Positions 26,374 through 36,402 of a DNA stretch of 64,000 nt are shown here, in pieces. How positions within the stretch are numbered: position 1 is the first letter of the stretch; every line of letters starts with the position of its first letter. The notes below the pieces were generated by a model that saw only the letters and a program-made list of their open reading frames with translations, was not told where the DNA came from and ran no database searches. This DNA comes from Bacillota bacterium (GTDB lineage Bacteria > Bacillota > Clostridia > TANB77 > UBA1234): contig JAEEHF010000047.1 in NCBI GenBank assembly GCA_016280725.1, positions 1-64,000 of the forward strand, read 5' to 3'. The position numbers and the translations under genes are program-made.

Positions 26374-29022
26374 TTAATGAGCTTCAAACCAAGTATTTCC
26401 AACATTTGCTTCTGCAATTAGTGGAACTTTTAGGTTCGCAACTTCTTGCATTTTATTAGTTAGTATTTCTTTAACTTTCTCAACTTCATTTTCTGGGCAT
26501 TCAATAATTAGTTCGTCATGAACTTGAAGGATTAATCGTGCGTTAAGATTTTGTTTTTCAAGTTCTTTATCAACATTGACCATCGCAATCTTAATAATAT
26601 CTGCTGCACTACCTTGAATTGGAGTATTCATAGCAATTCTTTCTGCAGCTTGTCTAATATTATAATTCTTAGCATTTATTTCTGGAACATCCCTTTTTCT
26701 GCCCCACATAGTTACAGAATATCCCTTTTCTCTACATTCTCTTACTGCATTATCCATAAATGCTTTTATTTTAGGATATTTACTAAAATATTTTTCAATA
26801 TAAATCTTCGCTTTATATCTTGAAATACCAATATTGGCACCTAACCCAAAATCTGAAATACCATACACTATTCCAAAATTAACTGCTTTTGCATCACTTC
26901 TCATTTCTTTAGTTACTTGATCTAGTGGCACTTCAAAAACCTGAGACGCTGTTATCTTGTGAATATCTTCGCCCATATTAAACGCATTAACCATGTTATC
27001 ATCGCCAGAGATATGAGCAAGAATTCTAAGTTCTATTTGCGAATAGTCAGCATCGATTAACTTATATCCTTTTGGAGCTACAAATATTTTTCTAAACTCT
27101 CTACCAAGATCAGTTCTAACCGGAATATTTTGAAGGTTAGGATCAGAACAGCTTAACCTTCCTGTTGCAGTAATTGTCTGATTAAATGAAGCATGAATTC
27201 TTCCGTCATCTTTTATTAATGGAAGTAAGCCATCTGCATAAGTAGATTTTAGCTTACTTATTGTCCTGTATTCCAAGATTTTATTTATTATTGGATGTTC
27301 TTCTTCAAGTTTTTCTAGAACTTCTGCATCTGTGGAATACCCGCTTTTAGTCTTTTTAATAATTGGTAAGTGCAATCTATCAAACAAAATTACTCCAAGT
27401 TGTTTTGGTGAATTAATATTAAAATCTTCACCAGCAAGTTTTATTATTTCGTTATGTAGTTCGTCAACTTTTTTAGAAAGAGTATCTTGATATTGCTCTA
27501 ATGTCTTTTTATCTACCAAAACACCATAGTACTGCATCTTAGCAAGCACAATCCTAAGTGGCATTTCTATATCTTTAAATAGGCTAAATTCATCTCTCTC
27601 AATGAGTTTCTTTTTCAAGCTATCCATACATGTATGAATGTATCCCGGATATTGTTTTTCCACTTTAGCATTACTATCAGAAGAAGCGTTATCTAATAGA
27701 CTAAGTTGCGCATTGTTTGTAGAATCATCTACTATTATTCCCATTTCTTCTAAAACAATATCACTAAGTTTATAATTATTCTTTGTTGGATTTAATATGT
27801 ATGAAGCAATTTTAATATCAAAGTCCAAACTATTAGCTATAATACCTTTATCTCTTAATCTAATATAATCTGTCTTAATATCATATCCGATCTTTTTGAT
27901 ATTATCATTTTCAAAAAACTTTTTAAGAAATTTTTCTTCTGGATTCTGACTAAAATACACTATGCCATTGTGCAAAACATAAAGTGCACCAGAAGAACTA
28001 AAATAATACGAAAGCTCAACTTGTATTTCATTTAACTTCTCAAATAATTTCTTAAGGTCTTCTAGTTTATAATCAACATTTGTAGGTTCCACTCTCTTTG
28101 ATGGATCTAATTTACCTGAAGCACTTGGCGCTTTTAGATTAAACTTTTCGATATAAGATTTAAATTGAAGCTTAACAAATAAATTGTAAAGCTCATCATT
28201 ATTAACCGATTTAGTCTTAAATTCATCATCTTTATAATCAATAGGAACCTCTCTAAAAATAGTTCCCAAATCTTTAGATAAGTACGCTAAGTCTTTATTA
28301 GCTTCGAACTTTTCTCTAAGTTTTCCTTTTATATCTTTGAATTCTTCATTTTCTTCAAGCTCTTTATATATTTCATCTAAAGAGTGATATTTTTGAATTA
28401 GGGAAAAAGCTGTTTTTTCACCTACACCAGGTATTCCAGGGATATTATCAGATGAATCTCCCATAAGACCTTTTATCTCAATAAATTCTTCTGGCTTAAT
28501 CCCAAACTTTTCAAAAACAACTTGCGGCGTATAGTCTGTATATTCTGTGTTTCCCTGTTTAGTAGTTGGAATCCTAACCGTAACATTATTAGATACTAAT
28601 TGAAGGTAATCTCTATCTCCGGTAAGCAGTAAAACTTCATTTTTTGATTTTTCAAAGTGCAAAGCCATAGTACCTAAAATATCATCTGCCTCATAGCCTT
28701 CTTTTTCAAGAATAACAATATTCATTGCTCTAAGAATATCTTTAATAAGTGGCATTTGCATTCTTAATTCTTCAGGCATTGGCTTTCTTGTACCCTTATA
28801 TTCTTCATATTTTTGATGACGAAATGTTGGAGCTTTAAGATCAAAAGCGACACAAATATAATCTGGATTACAGTCTTGTATAGTTTTATTAAGTATTGCT
28901 AAAAATCCAAATAAGGCATTTGTGTAAATTCCATCTGTAGTCCTCATAATATTTCTTCCCATGATTCCATAGAAAGCTCTATTCATTATACTATTACCAT
29001 CAATACCAAGAAATTTTCCCAT
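26374..29022 (-). CDS. polA: DNA polymerase I
   Basis: This 882-residue repair and Okazaki-fragment polymerase has an N-terminal 5'-3' exonuclease (KFLGIDGNSIMNRAFYG, SDNIPGIPGVGEKTA). The middle exonuclease-like domain appears to lack the acidic residues needed for proofreading: the position of the usual DTET motif reads LSYYFSSSGA. The polymerase domain has motif A DADYSQIELR, motif B RSDAKAVNFGIVYG and motif C LQVHDELIIE. Loss of proofreading is common in Gram-positive homologues. It is flanked by glycosylation and DUF4330 genes on the same strand. Confidence 0.96.
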   Translation of the reverse strand: MGKFLGIDGNSIMNRAFYGIMGRNIMRTTDGIYTNALFGFLAILNKTIQDCNPDYICVAFDLKAPTFRHQKYEEYKGTRKPMPEELRMQMPLIKDILRAMNIVILEKEGYEADDILGTMALHFEKSKNEVLLLTGDRDYLQLVSNNVTVRIPTTKQGNTEYTDYTPQVVFEKFGIKPEEFIEIKGLMGDSSDNIPGIPGVGEKTAFSLIQKYHSLDEIYKELEENEEFKDIKGKLREKFEANKDLAYLSKDLGTIFREVPIDYKDDEFKTKSVNNDELYNLFVKLQFKSYIEKFNLKAPSASGKLDPSKRVEPTNVDYKLEDLKKLFEKLNEIQVELSYYFSSSGALYVLHNGIVYFSQNPEEKFLKKFFENDNIKKIGYDIKTDYIRLRDKGIIANSLDFDIKIASYILNPTKNNYKLSDIVLEEMGIIVDDSTNNAQLSLLDNASSDSNAKVEKQYPGYIHTCMDSLKKKLIERDEFSLFKDIEMPLRIVLAKMQYYGVLVDKKTLEQYQDTLSKKVDELHNEIIKLAGEDFNINSPKQLGVILFDRLHLPIIKKTKSGYSTDAEVLEKLEEEHPIINKILEYRTISKLKSTYADGLLPLIKDDGRIHASFNQTITATGRLSCSDPNLQNIPVRTDLGREFRKIFVAPKGYKLIDADYSQIELRILAHISGDDNMVNAFNMGEDIHKITASQVFEVPLDQVTKEMRSDAKAVNFGIVYGISDFGLGANIGISRYKAKIYIEKYFSKYPKIKAFMDNAVRECREKGYSVTMWGRKRDVPEINAKNYNIRQAAERIAMNTPIQGSAADIIKIAMVNVDKELEKQNLNARLILQVHDELIIECPENEVEKVKEILTNKMQEVANLKVPLIAEANVGNTWFEAH

Positions 29023-29045
29023 TTTATTCTCTTTTCTATCGTAAT

Positions 29046-29513
29046 TTATTTAACATTTTTAATACTCATGACTGTACCATTTGTTTTAACATATAGTGTT
29101 TCAAATGCTTTTTCACTACCAACTTTAAGCTCAACACTTCTGTCAGCGTAGAACGCCGTGTCTGTTTCTAATCCATCTGTTTCAATAGATAAAGTTACAG
29201 TATACTTTCCAGGTATTGATGCTTGAACTAGTTTTCCTTTAATTGATTCAACATTTACAACATGATCTTCTTTTTTAATGTCAGTTATTTTTCCAATTAT
29301 TACTTTTGTTTGAGAATCATAAACTGTATCTCCAACTTTAAAAGCATCTGCAGTAAATTCTCTAACACCTCTTACACACATTGTATATTGTATTTTGTTC
29401 ATTGTTCCATCTGTTTTTGCAACATCGTATTTAGATACTTTTAAAGCGGCGACTGCAATTAATAAAACTACAACTAGTATAAAAACTATATCTATGATAT
29501 TAAACTTCTTCAT
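29046..29513 (-). CDS. DUF4330-type membrane-anchored protein
   Basis: This 155-residue protein has one N-terminal membrane helix (IIDIVFILVVVLLIAVAALKV) and an extracytoplasmic beta-rich domain (VGDTVYDSQTKVIIGKITDI). The pattern fits DUF4330, often found beside envelope polysaccharide genes. The ATG at 29513 is chosen because it follows the stop of the upstream gene by one base. The C-terminal part of that upstream protein carries a second copy of the same domain. Function unknown. Confidence 0.7.
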   Translation of the reverse strand: MKKFNIIDIVFILVVVLLIAVAALKVSKYDVAKTDGTMNKIQYTMCVRGVREFTADAFKVGDTVYDSQTKVIIGKITDIKKEDHVVNVESIKGKLVQASIPGKYTVTLSIETDGLETDTAFYADRSVELKVGSEKAFETLYVKTNGTVMSIKNVK

Positions 29514-29514
29514 G

Positions 29515-31104
29515 CTACTCACCAAGCCTTTCTACACCAACGATGTACCCATATGCTGCAAAACCTTTTCCTTTAACAAATGCCTCGTTACCAACTTTTA
29601 TTGGGTATTCATTTGATACGACTATATTTCTGCCCTCAACAGTGGCGTCAACATTAATTGTTAAAGTAATGCTAACTTCTGTTTCCGACTCACAAGTAAC
29701 ATATTGTTCAAGTTCTTCATTAAATACTTCCGAAGTATCTTTTGCCACTTCTTTCTTTACAATTTTACCTATGTAGTAATTTTTGATACTATCGTATACA
29801 CTCATTCCTTCTTCAATCATGTCAGCAACTTCTGGCTTTGTTTTGGTTGATCTAAAAGAATATGTTACATTTACCATATCTTTTGAAACCACATTTGTTC
29901 TTTTTAGAACCTTATATCCTACAAAGCCCATTACTAATATTACTAAAATAATAATAAAGTCTAGAGGATTTAATTTAACCTTTCTTTTTTCACTACTCAC
30001 TTTGTCGTACACTCCTTCAACATTATTAACAAATCTTTGAACCGTAAATTTTTCGTCAAATATTTCAACAGCTCGTTTTTGCATATGAGTTTTTATATCA
30101 TCATCAGTTAATATTTTCATAGCCTTTTCCGCAAGTTCTTGAGAATCTTTTATCTTGAAAATATAACCGTTTTCACCGTCATCTATTAGGTATGGATTTC
30201 CTCCATAATTTGAAGCACATGCAGGAACACCAATACTCATTCCTTCAAGTAACGAAAGACTTGATGTTTCTGTTCCATATGAACAATTAACTTGTAAATC
30301 AAATATATTTAAATAATCTCCAACATTTTTTACGAATCCAGTAAAGATTATTTTATCTTCAAGTCCTAATGATTTAACTTTCTCTTTGAGAGATTCTTCT
30401 ATTGTTCCAGTTCCAAGAATAAAAAACTTTGCTTTTAGTTTCTTTTCTTCTAGAAGTATTTTAGCAGCATCAATAAATGTATCATGTCCTTTAACTTCCT
30501 CTAGCCTTGCAACAATACCAATTACTTTTTCATCAGGTGAAATTTTGTACTTTTCTTTTAATTTAGCCTTTTCAGAATCACTTGTAACAGTTAATTTATC
30601 TACCCCATTAAAGAAGGTATCTATTAAATCCTTTTTAATTCCACCTTCTAATAGATTTTCTTCAGCTGCATTTCCTACAGCAATTATTCTATCTGCAAAG
30701 AATTCATTAACAAATTTATATATAAATTTTCCTGGATTGTGCTTTATCCAAAAGCTTACTGGATAAGCACAATGCCTTGTATATACAATTTTAATCCCTT
30801 TGACAAATCTTGCTGCAATCCTTGCAGTCATACTTGCATGAGTATGAACAATGTCTGGCTTTTCTTTCTTGAATATCTTTAGAAGCTTAAAGAATGCCTT
30901 TATATCTAGCGATTTGTCTTTTAAGCCATCAATTTCTATAAGCTTTACCTTAGTCTCTTTAAGTTCTTCAATGAGAAGGCTTCCCTTAGGTAAAACTATA
31001 CTAACATCATACTTAGAAGAATCATAATTTTTGGCATAGTTAATTATTACTTTTCCCGCACCGCCAATATTAGTATCCGAAATAACATTTAGAATTTTAA
31101 TCAT
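29515..31104 (-). CDS. Family 4 glycosyltransferase fused to a DUF4330-type domain
   Basis: Residues about 1-365 form a GT-B glycosyltransferase: NIGGAGKVIINYAKNY, IVHTHASMTARIAARF, IGIVARLEEVKGHDTFI, and the donor-site segment ETSSLSLLEGMSIGVPACAS. A membrane helix follows near 382-400 (LDFIIILVILVMGFVGYKVL). The last about 130 residues resemble the separate DUF4330-type protein encoded next. The enzyme domain would thus face the cytosol and the DUF4330 part the outside. It overlaps the O-antigen-ligase-like gene by four bases. It is probably part of surface polysaccharide synthesis. Confidence 0.8.
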   Translation of the reverse strand: MIKILNVISDTNIGGAGKVIINYAKNYDSSKYDVSIVLPKGSLLIEELKETKVKLIEIDGLKDKSLDIKAFFKLLKIFKKEKPDIVHTHASMTARIAARFVKGIKIVYTRHCAYPVSFWIKHNPGKFIYKFVNEFFADRIIAVGNAAEENLLEGGIKKDLIDTFFNGVDKLTVTSDSEKAKLKEKYKISPDEKVIGIVARLEEVKGHDTFIDAAKILLEEKKLKAKFFILGTGTIEESLKEKVKSLGLEDKIIFTGFVKNVGDYLNIFDLQVNCSYGTETSSLSLLEGMSIGVPACASNYGGNPYLIDDGENGYIFKIKDSQELAEKAMKILTDDDIKTHMQKRAVEIFDEKFTVQRFVNNVEGVYDKVSSEKRKVKLNPLDFIIILVILVMGFVGYKVLKRTNVVSKDMVNVTYSFRSTKTKPEVADMIEEGMSVYDSIKNYYIGKIVKKEVAKDTSEVFNEELEQYVTCESETEVSITLTINVDATVEGRNIVVSNEYPIKVGNEAFVKGKGFAAYGYIVGVERLGE

Positions 31105-32549
31105 TTACTACTCTCCAATTTCTTTGAATTAAAATTAGGGAAATCAAACCTTGTTGCTACTTGAGATATTGCAATAACCATCCAAAATATAAATAGCACT
31201 CTATAATTGTACCATGTATAGTCAGTTGCACTTTCAAACATAAATCCCGCCATAGCCGAAATAGTAGCAATAGCAATAAAGTTCTTTGTCTTTTTGTAAC
31301 TTATAAAGTTGTCTTTTAGTAAATAATACATAATAACCATAAATACTATGAATCCAATTACTCCATATTCAACGAATAGCTGTAGATATAAGCTATGAGA
31401 ATGAGGAGCAACTACTTCACTATAAGAATAAAGAGGATATATTAAGTTAAAGCTTGTAACGCCAAGCCCTATTCCACACCAGAAAAAGTCTTTAAGCATA
31501 GCGATTGTACCAAGCCAAATGTAAACTCTATATGACGTTGAAGAGTCTTTCATGTTACCAATACTTAAGAATCTATCCATAATTGTTGTAGGCAATACAA
31601 ATGGTGCTGCGAGTAAGGCAACCAAGAAAAACCAGATTAATCTTTTATCTACTAATATTGCCATTATACCCAAAGATAGTATTAATCCTACCCAACAACC
31701 TCTTGAAAACGTTAAAACAAGTGCTAAAGACAATATTCCAACATTACCAAGCCAAAACAGTTTACTAAACCATGTTTTTCCATTTAAGCAAAGAACTGCT
31801 GCGAATGGAATAACCATAATTAGAAACTCTCCAAAAACATTTGGATTAGAGAATGTCGAATATACTCTCATTTTAATATCTTCAAACATCTCATCATCAA
31901 GCCATTCTTGAGAATAAATATTGCCAAAGTAGTATTGATACAATCCATATAAAGCACTAACTGTACCAGCTATTACGAATGTCTTTACGAAGAACAATAA
32001 TTGTTCTTTAGTATCGACTGTATTTATAAATATGAAATAAAATAGAACGAATGCTGAAATAAGCATTCCTATATTATAGCTTTCAGCCGTTGAAACAGAA
32101 GTAATTGCTGAAATAATAACAATTACAACAAAACATAAAATCCACGAATTAGCCTTAAAAAACTTTAACTTAAAATCATCATAAATAGTAGCTTTTAAGA
32201 ACAGCGAAAATGCTGTAAATGCCTCTATAGCTAGAATAACCATTGTTGGCAAAAATGGTACACCTACAATTACAAAGAAAAGCCAAATTTCCGGCTTGGT
32301 AAAAATACTTCCCTCTAACAATGAATCAAGTTTAATTTTATGAAACAACTTTCTAAAAATCGAAATTACCTTGTAAACAAACTTTGTAATGATACTTCCC
32401 TCATAGGTTTTGTTAACATCTTTATCCTTAAGAAAGCCATTTACGATAAAGCTTTTTGAAATCAAATTATTTATGAATTTACTAATATACATAATAATTG
32501 CATATAGTTTACTTTCTTTCCAAACGTTCAAATTTAATCCTCCCTGCAT
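31101..32549 (-). CDS. O-antigen ligase / polymerase-like membrane protein
   Basis: This 482-residue polytopic protein has about ten or more hydrophobic helices. It carries the Wzy_C-type signatures LTFSRGCWVGLILSLGI and SYSEVVAPHSHSLYLQLFVEYG, the latter with the conserved extracytoplasmic His region. Family members polymerise or ligate lipid-linked glycans outside the membrane. It is first in a run of overlapping genes with the glycosyltransferase-DUF4330 fusion. A repeat cluster starts about 60 bases upstream of its start. Confidence 0.8.
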   Translation of the reverse strand: MQGGLNLNVWKESKLYAIIMYISKFINNLISKSFIVNGFLKDKDVNKTYEGSIITKFVYKVISIFRKLFHKIKLDSLLEGSIFTKPEIWLFFVIVGVPFLPTMVILAIEAFTAFSLFLKATIYDDFKLKFFKANSWILCFVVIVIISAITSVSTAESYNIGMLISAFVLFYFIFINTVDTKEQLLFFVKTFVIAGTVSALYGLYQYYFGNIYSQEWLDDEMFEDIKMRVYSTFSNPNVFGEFLIMVIPFAAVLCLNGKTWFSKLFWLGNVGILSLALVLTFSRGCWVGLILSLGIMAILVDKRLIWFFLVALLAAPFVLPTTIMDRFLSIGNMKDSSTSYRVYIWLGTIAMLKDFFWCGIGLGVTSFNLIYPLYSYSEVVAPHSHSLYLQLFVEYGVIGFIVFMVIMYYLLKDNFISYKKTKNFIAIATISAMAGFMFESATDYTWYNYRVLFIFWMVIAISQVATRFDFPNFNSKKLESSK

Positions 32550-32609
32550 AGCCTTAAAATGCCAAATTTTCGCAAAGTTAGTCTACCACAAAATCGGCCT
32601 TTATTCAAC

Positions 32610-32912
32610 AGGTTTTTGGGGACACGACGGTTAGACCTGGTCACAAGGTTTTTGGGGACACGACGGTCACACCTGCTCACCAGGTTTTCGGGGACACGGT
32701 TTTTGGGGACACGACGGTCACACCTGCTCACCAGGTTTTTGGGGACACGACGGTCACACCTGGTCACAAGGTTTTCGGGGACACGACGGTTAGACCTGGT
32801 CAGCAGGTTTAAGTGTCGTGTCCCCAAAAGAGAAAAAATTCTCCCGAATGTCGTGTCCCCAAAAGAGAAAAAATTCTCCCAAATGTCGTGTCCCCAAAGG
32901 ATCCCCAAAGGA
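32610..32912. repeat. REP-like cluster C, arms without a core
   Basis: At least six units of TTTTTGGGGACACGACGGT with CCTG...CAGG spacers are followed directly by two to three units of the opposite orientation with GAGAAAAAATTCTC spacers. No GGGGACAGGTC centre is present, unlike the other clusters. Several spurious frames cross it on both strands. Confidence 0.85.
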
Positions 32913-32913
32913 G

Positions 32914-32947
32914 AAAAAAAGCCTCCCTTTAGAGGGAAGCTTTTTTA
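32914..32947 (-). terminator. Terminator after pilC
   Basis: An AAGCTTCCCT/AGGGAGGCTT-type stem is followed by TTTTTTT on the minus strand. A-rich and T-rich flanks on both sides make it usable from either strand. Confidence 0.8.
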
Positions 32948-32950
32948 TTT

Positions 32951-34372
32951 TTACATTCCATTTGCCTCGAATAAGAACGAACCCATATATACTTCCATAA
33001 TTGGTTTTAAGATAATAATTACGAAACCAATCAAAATAACACCCATGAATGTCATTGAAACTGTTGGAAGTACTTTAGTAATTCTTTCAATTGTTATTCT
33101 TATATCTTCATCAATGAAGTTTAAGATATTCTCTATCATTTGCATCATGTTAGTTTCCATACCTATTCTAAGCATTTCTTGAATCATCGGTGGAAACTGT
33201 TTCATGTGTTCAAATGGTTCAATCCATGAATCACCGACAATTAAGTTAGCTTCTGCTGCCTCTATAGCAGCTCTAAGAACATAGTTTGAAACTACCTGCT
33301 TACAATCTGAAATAGCATCCTGAAGTCTTGCGTTGTTTTTAAGGTTGATATTTACCGCAACGAAGAACTTCTGAACTTGAAGTCTAAGTATAAGTGGTCC
33401 AAATACTGGCATAGTTATTTTAAACTTATCCCATGTATATCTTCCTGAAGGAGTGTGAACCCACGCTTTAAATGCTAAAAACAAGCCAACAGCAACTGCT
33501 AAAAGTATGTACCAGTGATTACCACACCAATAGACGACATTTGCAGCGGCCATTGTTTCTTTTGGAATCTGGTCAGTTAATCCATAGCTTGCATACATAT
33601 CCTGCATGATTGGCAATCCTACGATAATACATACAATACCAAATATAATAAGGAATAGTGACTGCATAAGCGGACCAGTAAGTGCTTTTTTAACAGAACG
33701 TTTAATTCTAATTGAATCCTGCAAATACTTAAGTGCTTGTTCAAGAGAATTTACTAATGATCCTGATTGCTCACCTACTCTAATAAGTTTTGTATACATC
33801 TCAGGGAATATGTGATTGTAATATTCCATAGTTGAATAAATATATCCACCTGTTTCCATACCATTTATCATATCACCCATAACGGCTTTCATAGCCATAT
33901 TGGTGGCATTATTGTACATTGTTTGTATTGCTCTAATATTTGTAAAGTTTGATTTTTTTAGAAGTAAAAACATTTCTGTAAAAGAAACAACCTCATCTAT
34001 TTTAACTGGAAGATATGCGGAAAGCATTTTTAAATCAAAGCCAACTTTTACATCTCCTGTAAGGATTTCTTTAAGTGTTTTCTTTGGCTTGGCAGCTTGT
34101 TCTTTAATCCTTTGTTGCTCTAAAGCAAGGTCTTGATCTTCTACTAGTGTTGCTTCACGCATACCAATTGCAGCTCTTTGGTTTTTCTGTGGCTTAACAA
34201 TTCCTACCTTACCAAGCATTTCGTCAAGATCAAAATTTTTCTTCTTGATGCTAATTGGTCTTAAGCCCATTTTCGAAAGTCTCTCTCGAATTACTTTCTC
34301 ACTATCAACTTTAGCTTTATTGGTGATAACCTTTCCGCCTTTAGTCATGGCTTTATATTCAAATAGTGGCAT
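32951..34372 (-). CDS. pilC: Type IV pilus inner-membrane platform protein PilC
   Basis: This 473-residue GspF/PilC protein has an N-terminal MPLFEYKAMTKGGKVITNKA domain and an unusual charged insert at about residues 55-100. Two GspF domains follow, with ETGGYIYSTMEYY, GEQSGSLVNSLEQAL and three to four membrane helices. It anchors the pilus assembly motor and is last in the pilB-pilC pair, 19 bases after pilB. It carries out no catalysis itself. Confidence 0.92.
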   Translation of the reverse strand: MPLFEYKAMTKGGKVITNKAKVDSEKVIRERLSKMGLRPISIKKKNFDLDEMLGKVGIVKPQKNQRAAIGMREATLVEDQDLALEQQRIKEQAAKPKKTLKEILTGDVKVGFDLKMLSAYLPVKIDEVVSFTEMFLLLKKSNFTNIRAIQTMYNNATNMAMKAVMGDMINGMETGGYIYSTMEYYNHIFPEMYTKLIRVGEQSGSLVNSLEQALKYLQDSIRIKRSVKKALTGPLMQSLFLIIFGIVCIIVGLPIMQDMYASYGLTDQIPKETMAAANVVYWCGNHWYILLAVAVGLFLAFKAWVHTPSGRYTWDKFKITMPVFGPLILRLQVQKFFVAVNINLKNNARLQDAISDCKQVVSNYVLRAAIEAAEANLIVGDSWIEPFEHMKQFPPMIQEMLRIGMETNMMQMIENILNFIDEDIRITIERITKVLPTVSMTFMGVILIGFVIIILKPIMEVYMGSFLFEANGM

Positions 34373-34391
34373 GACTACCTCCTTAAAAATA

Positions 34392-36053
34392 CTAGTAAGC
34401 TAATTTCTTTTTAACTTCTTCAACTGTTGTAATTCCTTCCAAGACCTTTTTAAACGCATCACATACAAGAGGTTTATATCCTGAAATAAATGCAGCTTTT
34501 CTGATTTCGTTTGAAGGAACATCAGCAACAATTAAGTCTTGTAAATGGTTGTCAATGTTTAATATTTCAACACAAGCTATTCTTTCGTAATAACCTGTAT
34601 TATTGCAATATTCACATCCTACTGCTTTATATGCCTTCTTACCTTCTAAGTCAAAATTCATATCATATCTCTTACCGATAACTTCGAATTCTTTTCTTTC
34701 TTCGTCTGAAAATTCTCTTTCTTCTTTACATTTTGGACAAAGTCTTCTAACAAGTCTTTGTGCAATAACTGTAACAAGTACTGAACCAATGTCGTAAGAA
34801 GAAACTCCAAGTTTTTTAAGACGAGTAATAGCTTCGATGGCATCAACGGTGTGGATTGTAGATAAAACGAAGTGTCCTGTTTGACCAGCCTGAATAGCGA
34901 TACCTGCTGTTTCCTGGTCTCTTATCTCTCCTACAAGAATAATATCTGGGTCTTGACGAAGGATAGTTCTTAAGTTATCAGCAAATGAACTATTTGCAGA
35001 AACTTGAACTTGGTTAAGACCTGGAACACGAATTTCAACTGGGTCCTCAATTGTTGTTATATTTATTGATGGTTTTTGTAAGAATTTTAAAACTGAATAT
35101 AGAGTCGTTGTTTTACCTTCACCAGTAGGTGCTGCAACCATCGCTATACAGTTTCTTCTATCAAATGAACGTCTAATGATTTCTTCATCATTTGGAAATC
35201 CAAGTTCAAATAATCCTTTAATGTTTGAATTTTTCTTTAGAAGTCTTAGAACGAATTTTTCACCATAAATGTTTTCTTGTGAAGATACACGGATGTTATA
35301 ATCTGGATATGAGTTAATTTCACCATCTTGGTTTCCTTTTTTCTCTTGGTGCATTCCAGAGATTGCTTTAAGTCTTCCTATTACGTATTCTATTTTAGAT
35401 CTATCTATATTTGTAACTTCAATTAAGTCACCATCAATTCTGAACCTAATACGCATTCTTGATTCCATAGGTTCGAAGTGAATATCTGATGCTCTTTTAT
35501 TCATAGCAGAACGAATGATGTTATCTACAAGCTGTGTTGTATCTTGTCCAGCAACATCATACTCTGTTGAACGACCAGACTTTTTATCTAGTTCTTCAAA
35601 CATAGCATCTATGTACGACGCGAATGTAACATAGATATCCATTTTTAAATTCTTATTCATAAGAATATATTCTATACGCTTTTTAACATTTTCGTTTTCT
35701 GGATCAGCAAATGCGACCATAATTGTTGATTTGTTTTTATCTGCAAATCCAAATGGAACAACCTTATGCTGCCTCATCGTATCGTATGGTATATACTCTG
35801 AACAAGGAAATTTTTCGAATGTATTTTTTGGTAATATATAATGCTTAACTCCAAACTTTTCAGCAAGCGCCTTTAATAATTCCTCATCACTACACAAATT
35901 TAATGTGTGAAAAATTTCTCCTATTTTCTTTTCAGGATGCTCTTTTTTATATGCTAATGCAGTATCTATATCTCTTTCTGTAATAAGATTTTTTCTGATT
36001 AAAAAAACACCCAAAGGAACATTCTTTTTGCTTGAATTGTCAAAAATAGGCAT
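34392..36053 (-). CDS. pilB: Type IV pilus extension ATPase PilB
   Basis: This 553-residue GspE/PilB ATPase has an N-terminal MshEN-type region. Walker A is AAPTGEGKTTTLYS, the Asp box is TIEDPVEI, and Walker B is ILVGEIRDQETAGIAIQAGQTGHFVLSTIHT. A zinc-binding four-Cys motif (CPKCKEE and CEYCNNTG) is typical of PilB. It powers pilin polymerisation at the cytosolic membrane face. No pilT retraction ATPase is in the window. Confidence 0.95.
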   Translation of the reverse strand: MPIFDNSSKKNVPLGVFLIRKNLITERDIDTALAYKKEHPEKKIGEIFHTLNLCSDEELLKALAEKFGVKHYILPKNTFEKFPCSEYIPYDTMRQHKVVPFGFADKNKSTIMVAFADPENENVKKRIEYILMNKNLKMDIYVTFASYIDAMFEELDKKSGRSTEYDVAGQDTTQLVDNIIRSAMNKRASDIHFEPMESRMRIRFRIDGDLIEVTNIDRSKIEYVIGRLKAISGMHQEKKGNQDGEINSYPDYNIRVSSQENIYGEKFVLRLLKKNSNIKGLFELGFPNDEEIIRRSFDRRNCIAMVAAPTGEGKTTTLYSVLKFLQKPSINITTIEDPVEIRVPGLNQVQVSANSSFADNLRTILRQDPDIILVGEIRDQETAGIAIQAGQTGHFVLSTIHTVDAIEAITRLKKLGVSSYDIGSVLVTVIAQRLVRRLCPKCKEEREFSDEERKEFEVIGKRYDMNFDLEGKKAYKAVGCEYCNNTGYYERIACVEILNIDNHLQDLIVADVPSNEIRKAAFISGYKPLVCDAFKKVLEGITTVEEVKKKLAY

Positions 36054-36156
36054 TTATATTTCCTCCTCTTTAGTAAAACAAAATATTATATTCCAATAAT
36101 AATTTTATTATAATGCCAATTACAGTCAACAAAATGGCTGTAATTGTTATGAAAAC

Positions 36157-36384
36157 TTAATAATTTATTACTACTCCGCCTAAGGTTTCATATAATCTTT
36201 GAAGGTCTTGGTCAGTCATATTATTATCATATGAAGCAATGATTGTATTTATGTTGTTAGTTTGGTTTTGATATTTTCGAGATGAATTTCCAAGAATGAC
36301 TGCACCATATAGCGATAAAAATAGCATAACTACGAAGGCCATAATAGTAACAGAACCTTTATTATTCTTTAATAGTTTATTCAT
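36157..36384 (-). CDS. Small membrane protein of the pilus locus, minor pilin-like
   Basis: This 75-residue protein has a short positively charged N-terminus, then one hydrophobic helix (GSVTIMAFVVMLFLSLYGAVIL) and a small polar domain. The KGSVTIM start resembles PilX-type pseudopilins but lacks a clear FTLIE motif. It lies 18 bases after the prepilin gene and upstream of pilB, so it probably belongs to the pilus transcript. Confidence 0.6.
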   Translation of the reverse strand: MNKLLKNNKGSVTIMAFVVMLFLSLYGAVILGNSSRKYQNQTNNINTIIASYDNNMTDQDLQRLYETLGGVVINY

Positions 36385-36402
36385 AGTCTATCCCTTCTTT
36401 CT

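Noticed and set aside
32610-32912. CRISPR array
   Set aside because: The units are tandem and about 35 bases long, but the intervals are themselves repeated hairpins rather than unique spacers, units occur in both orientations, and no cas genes are near.
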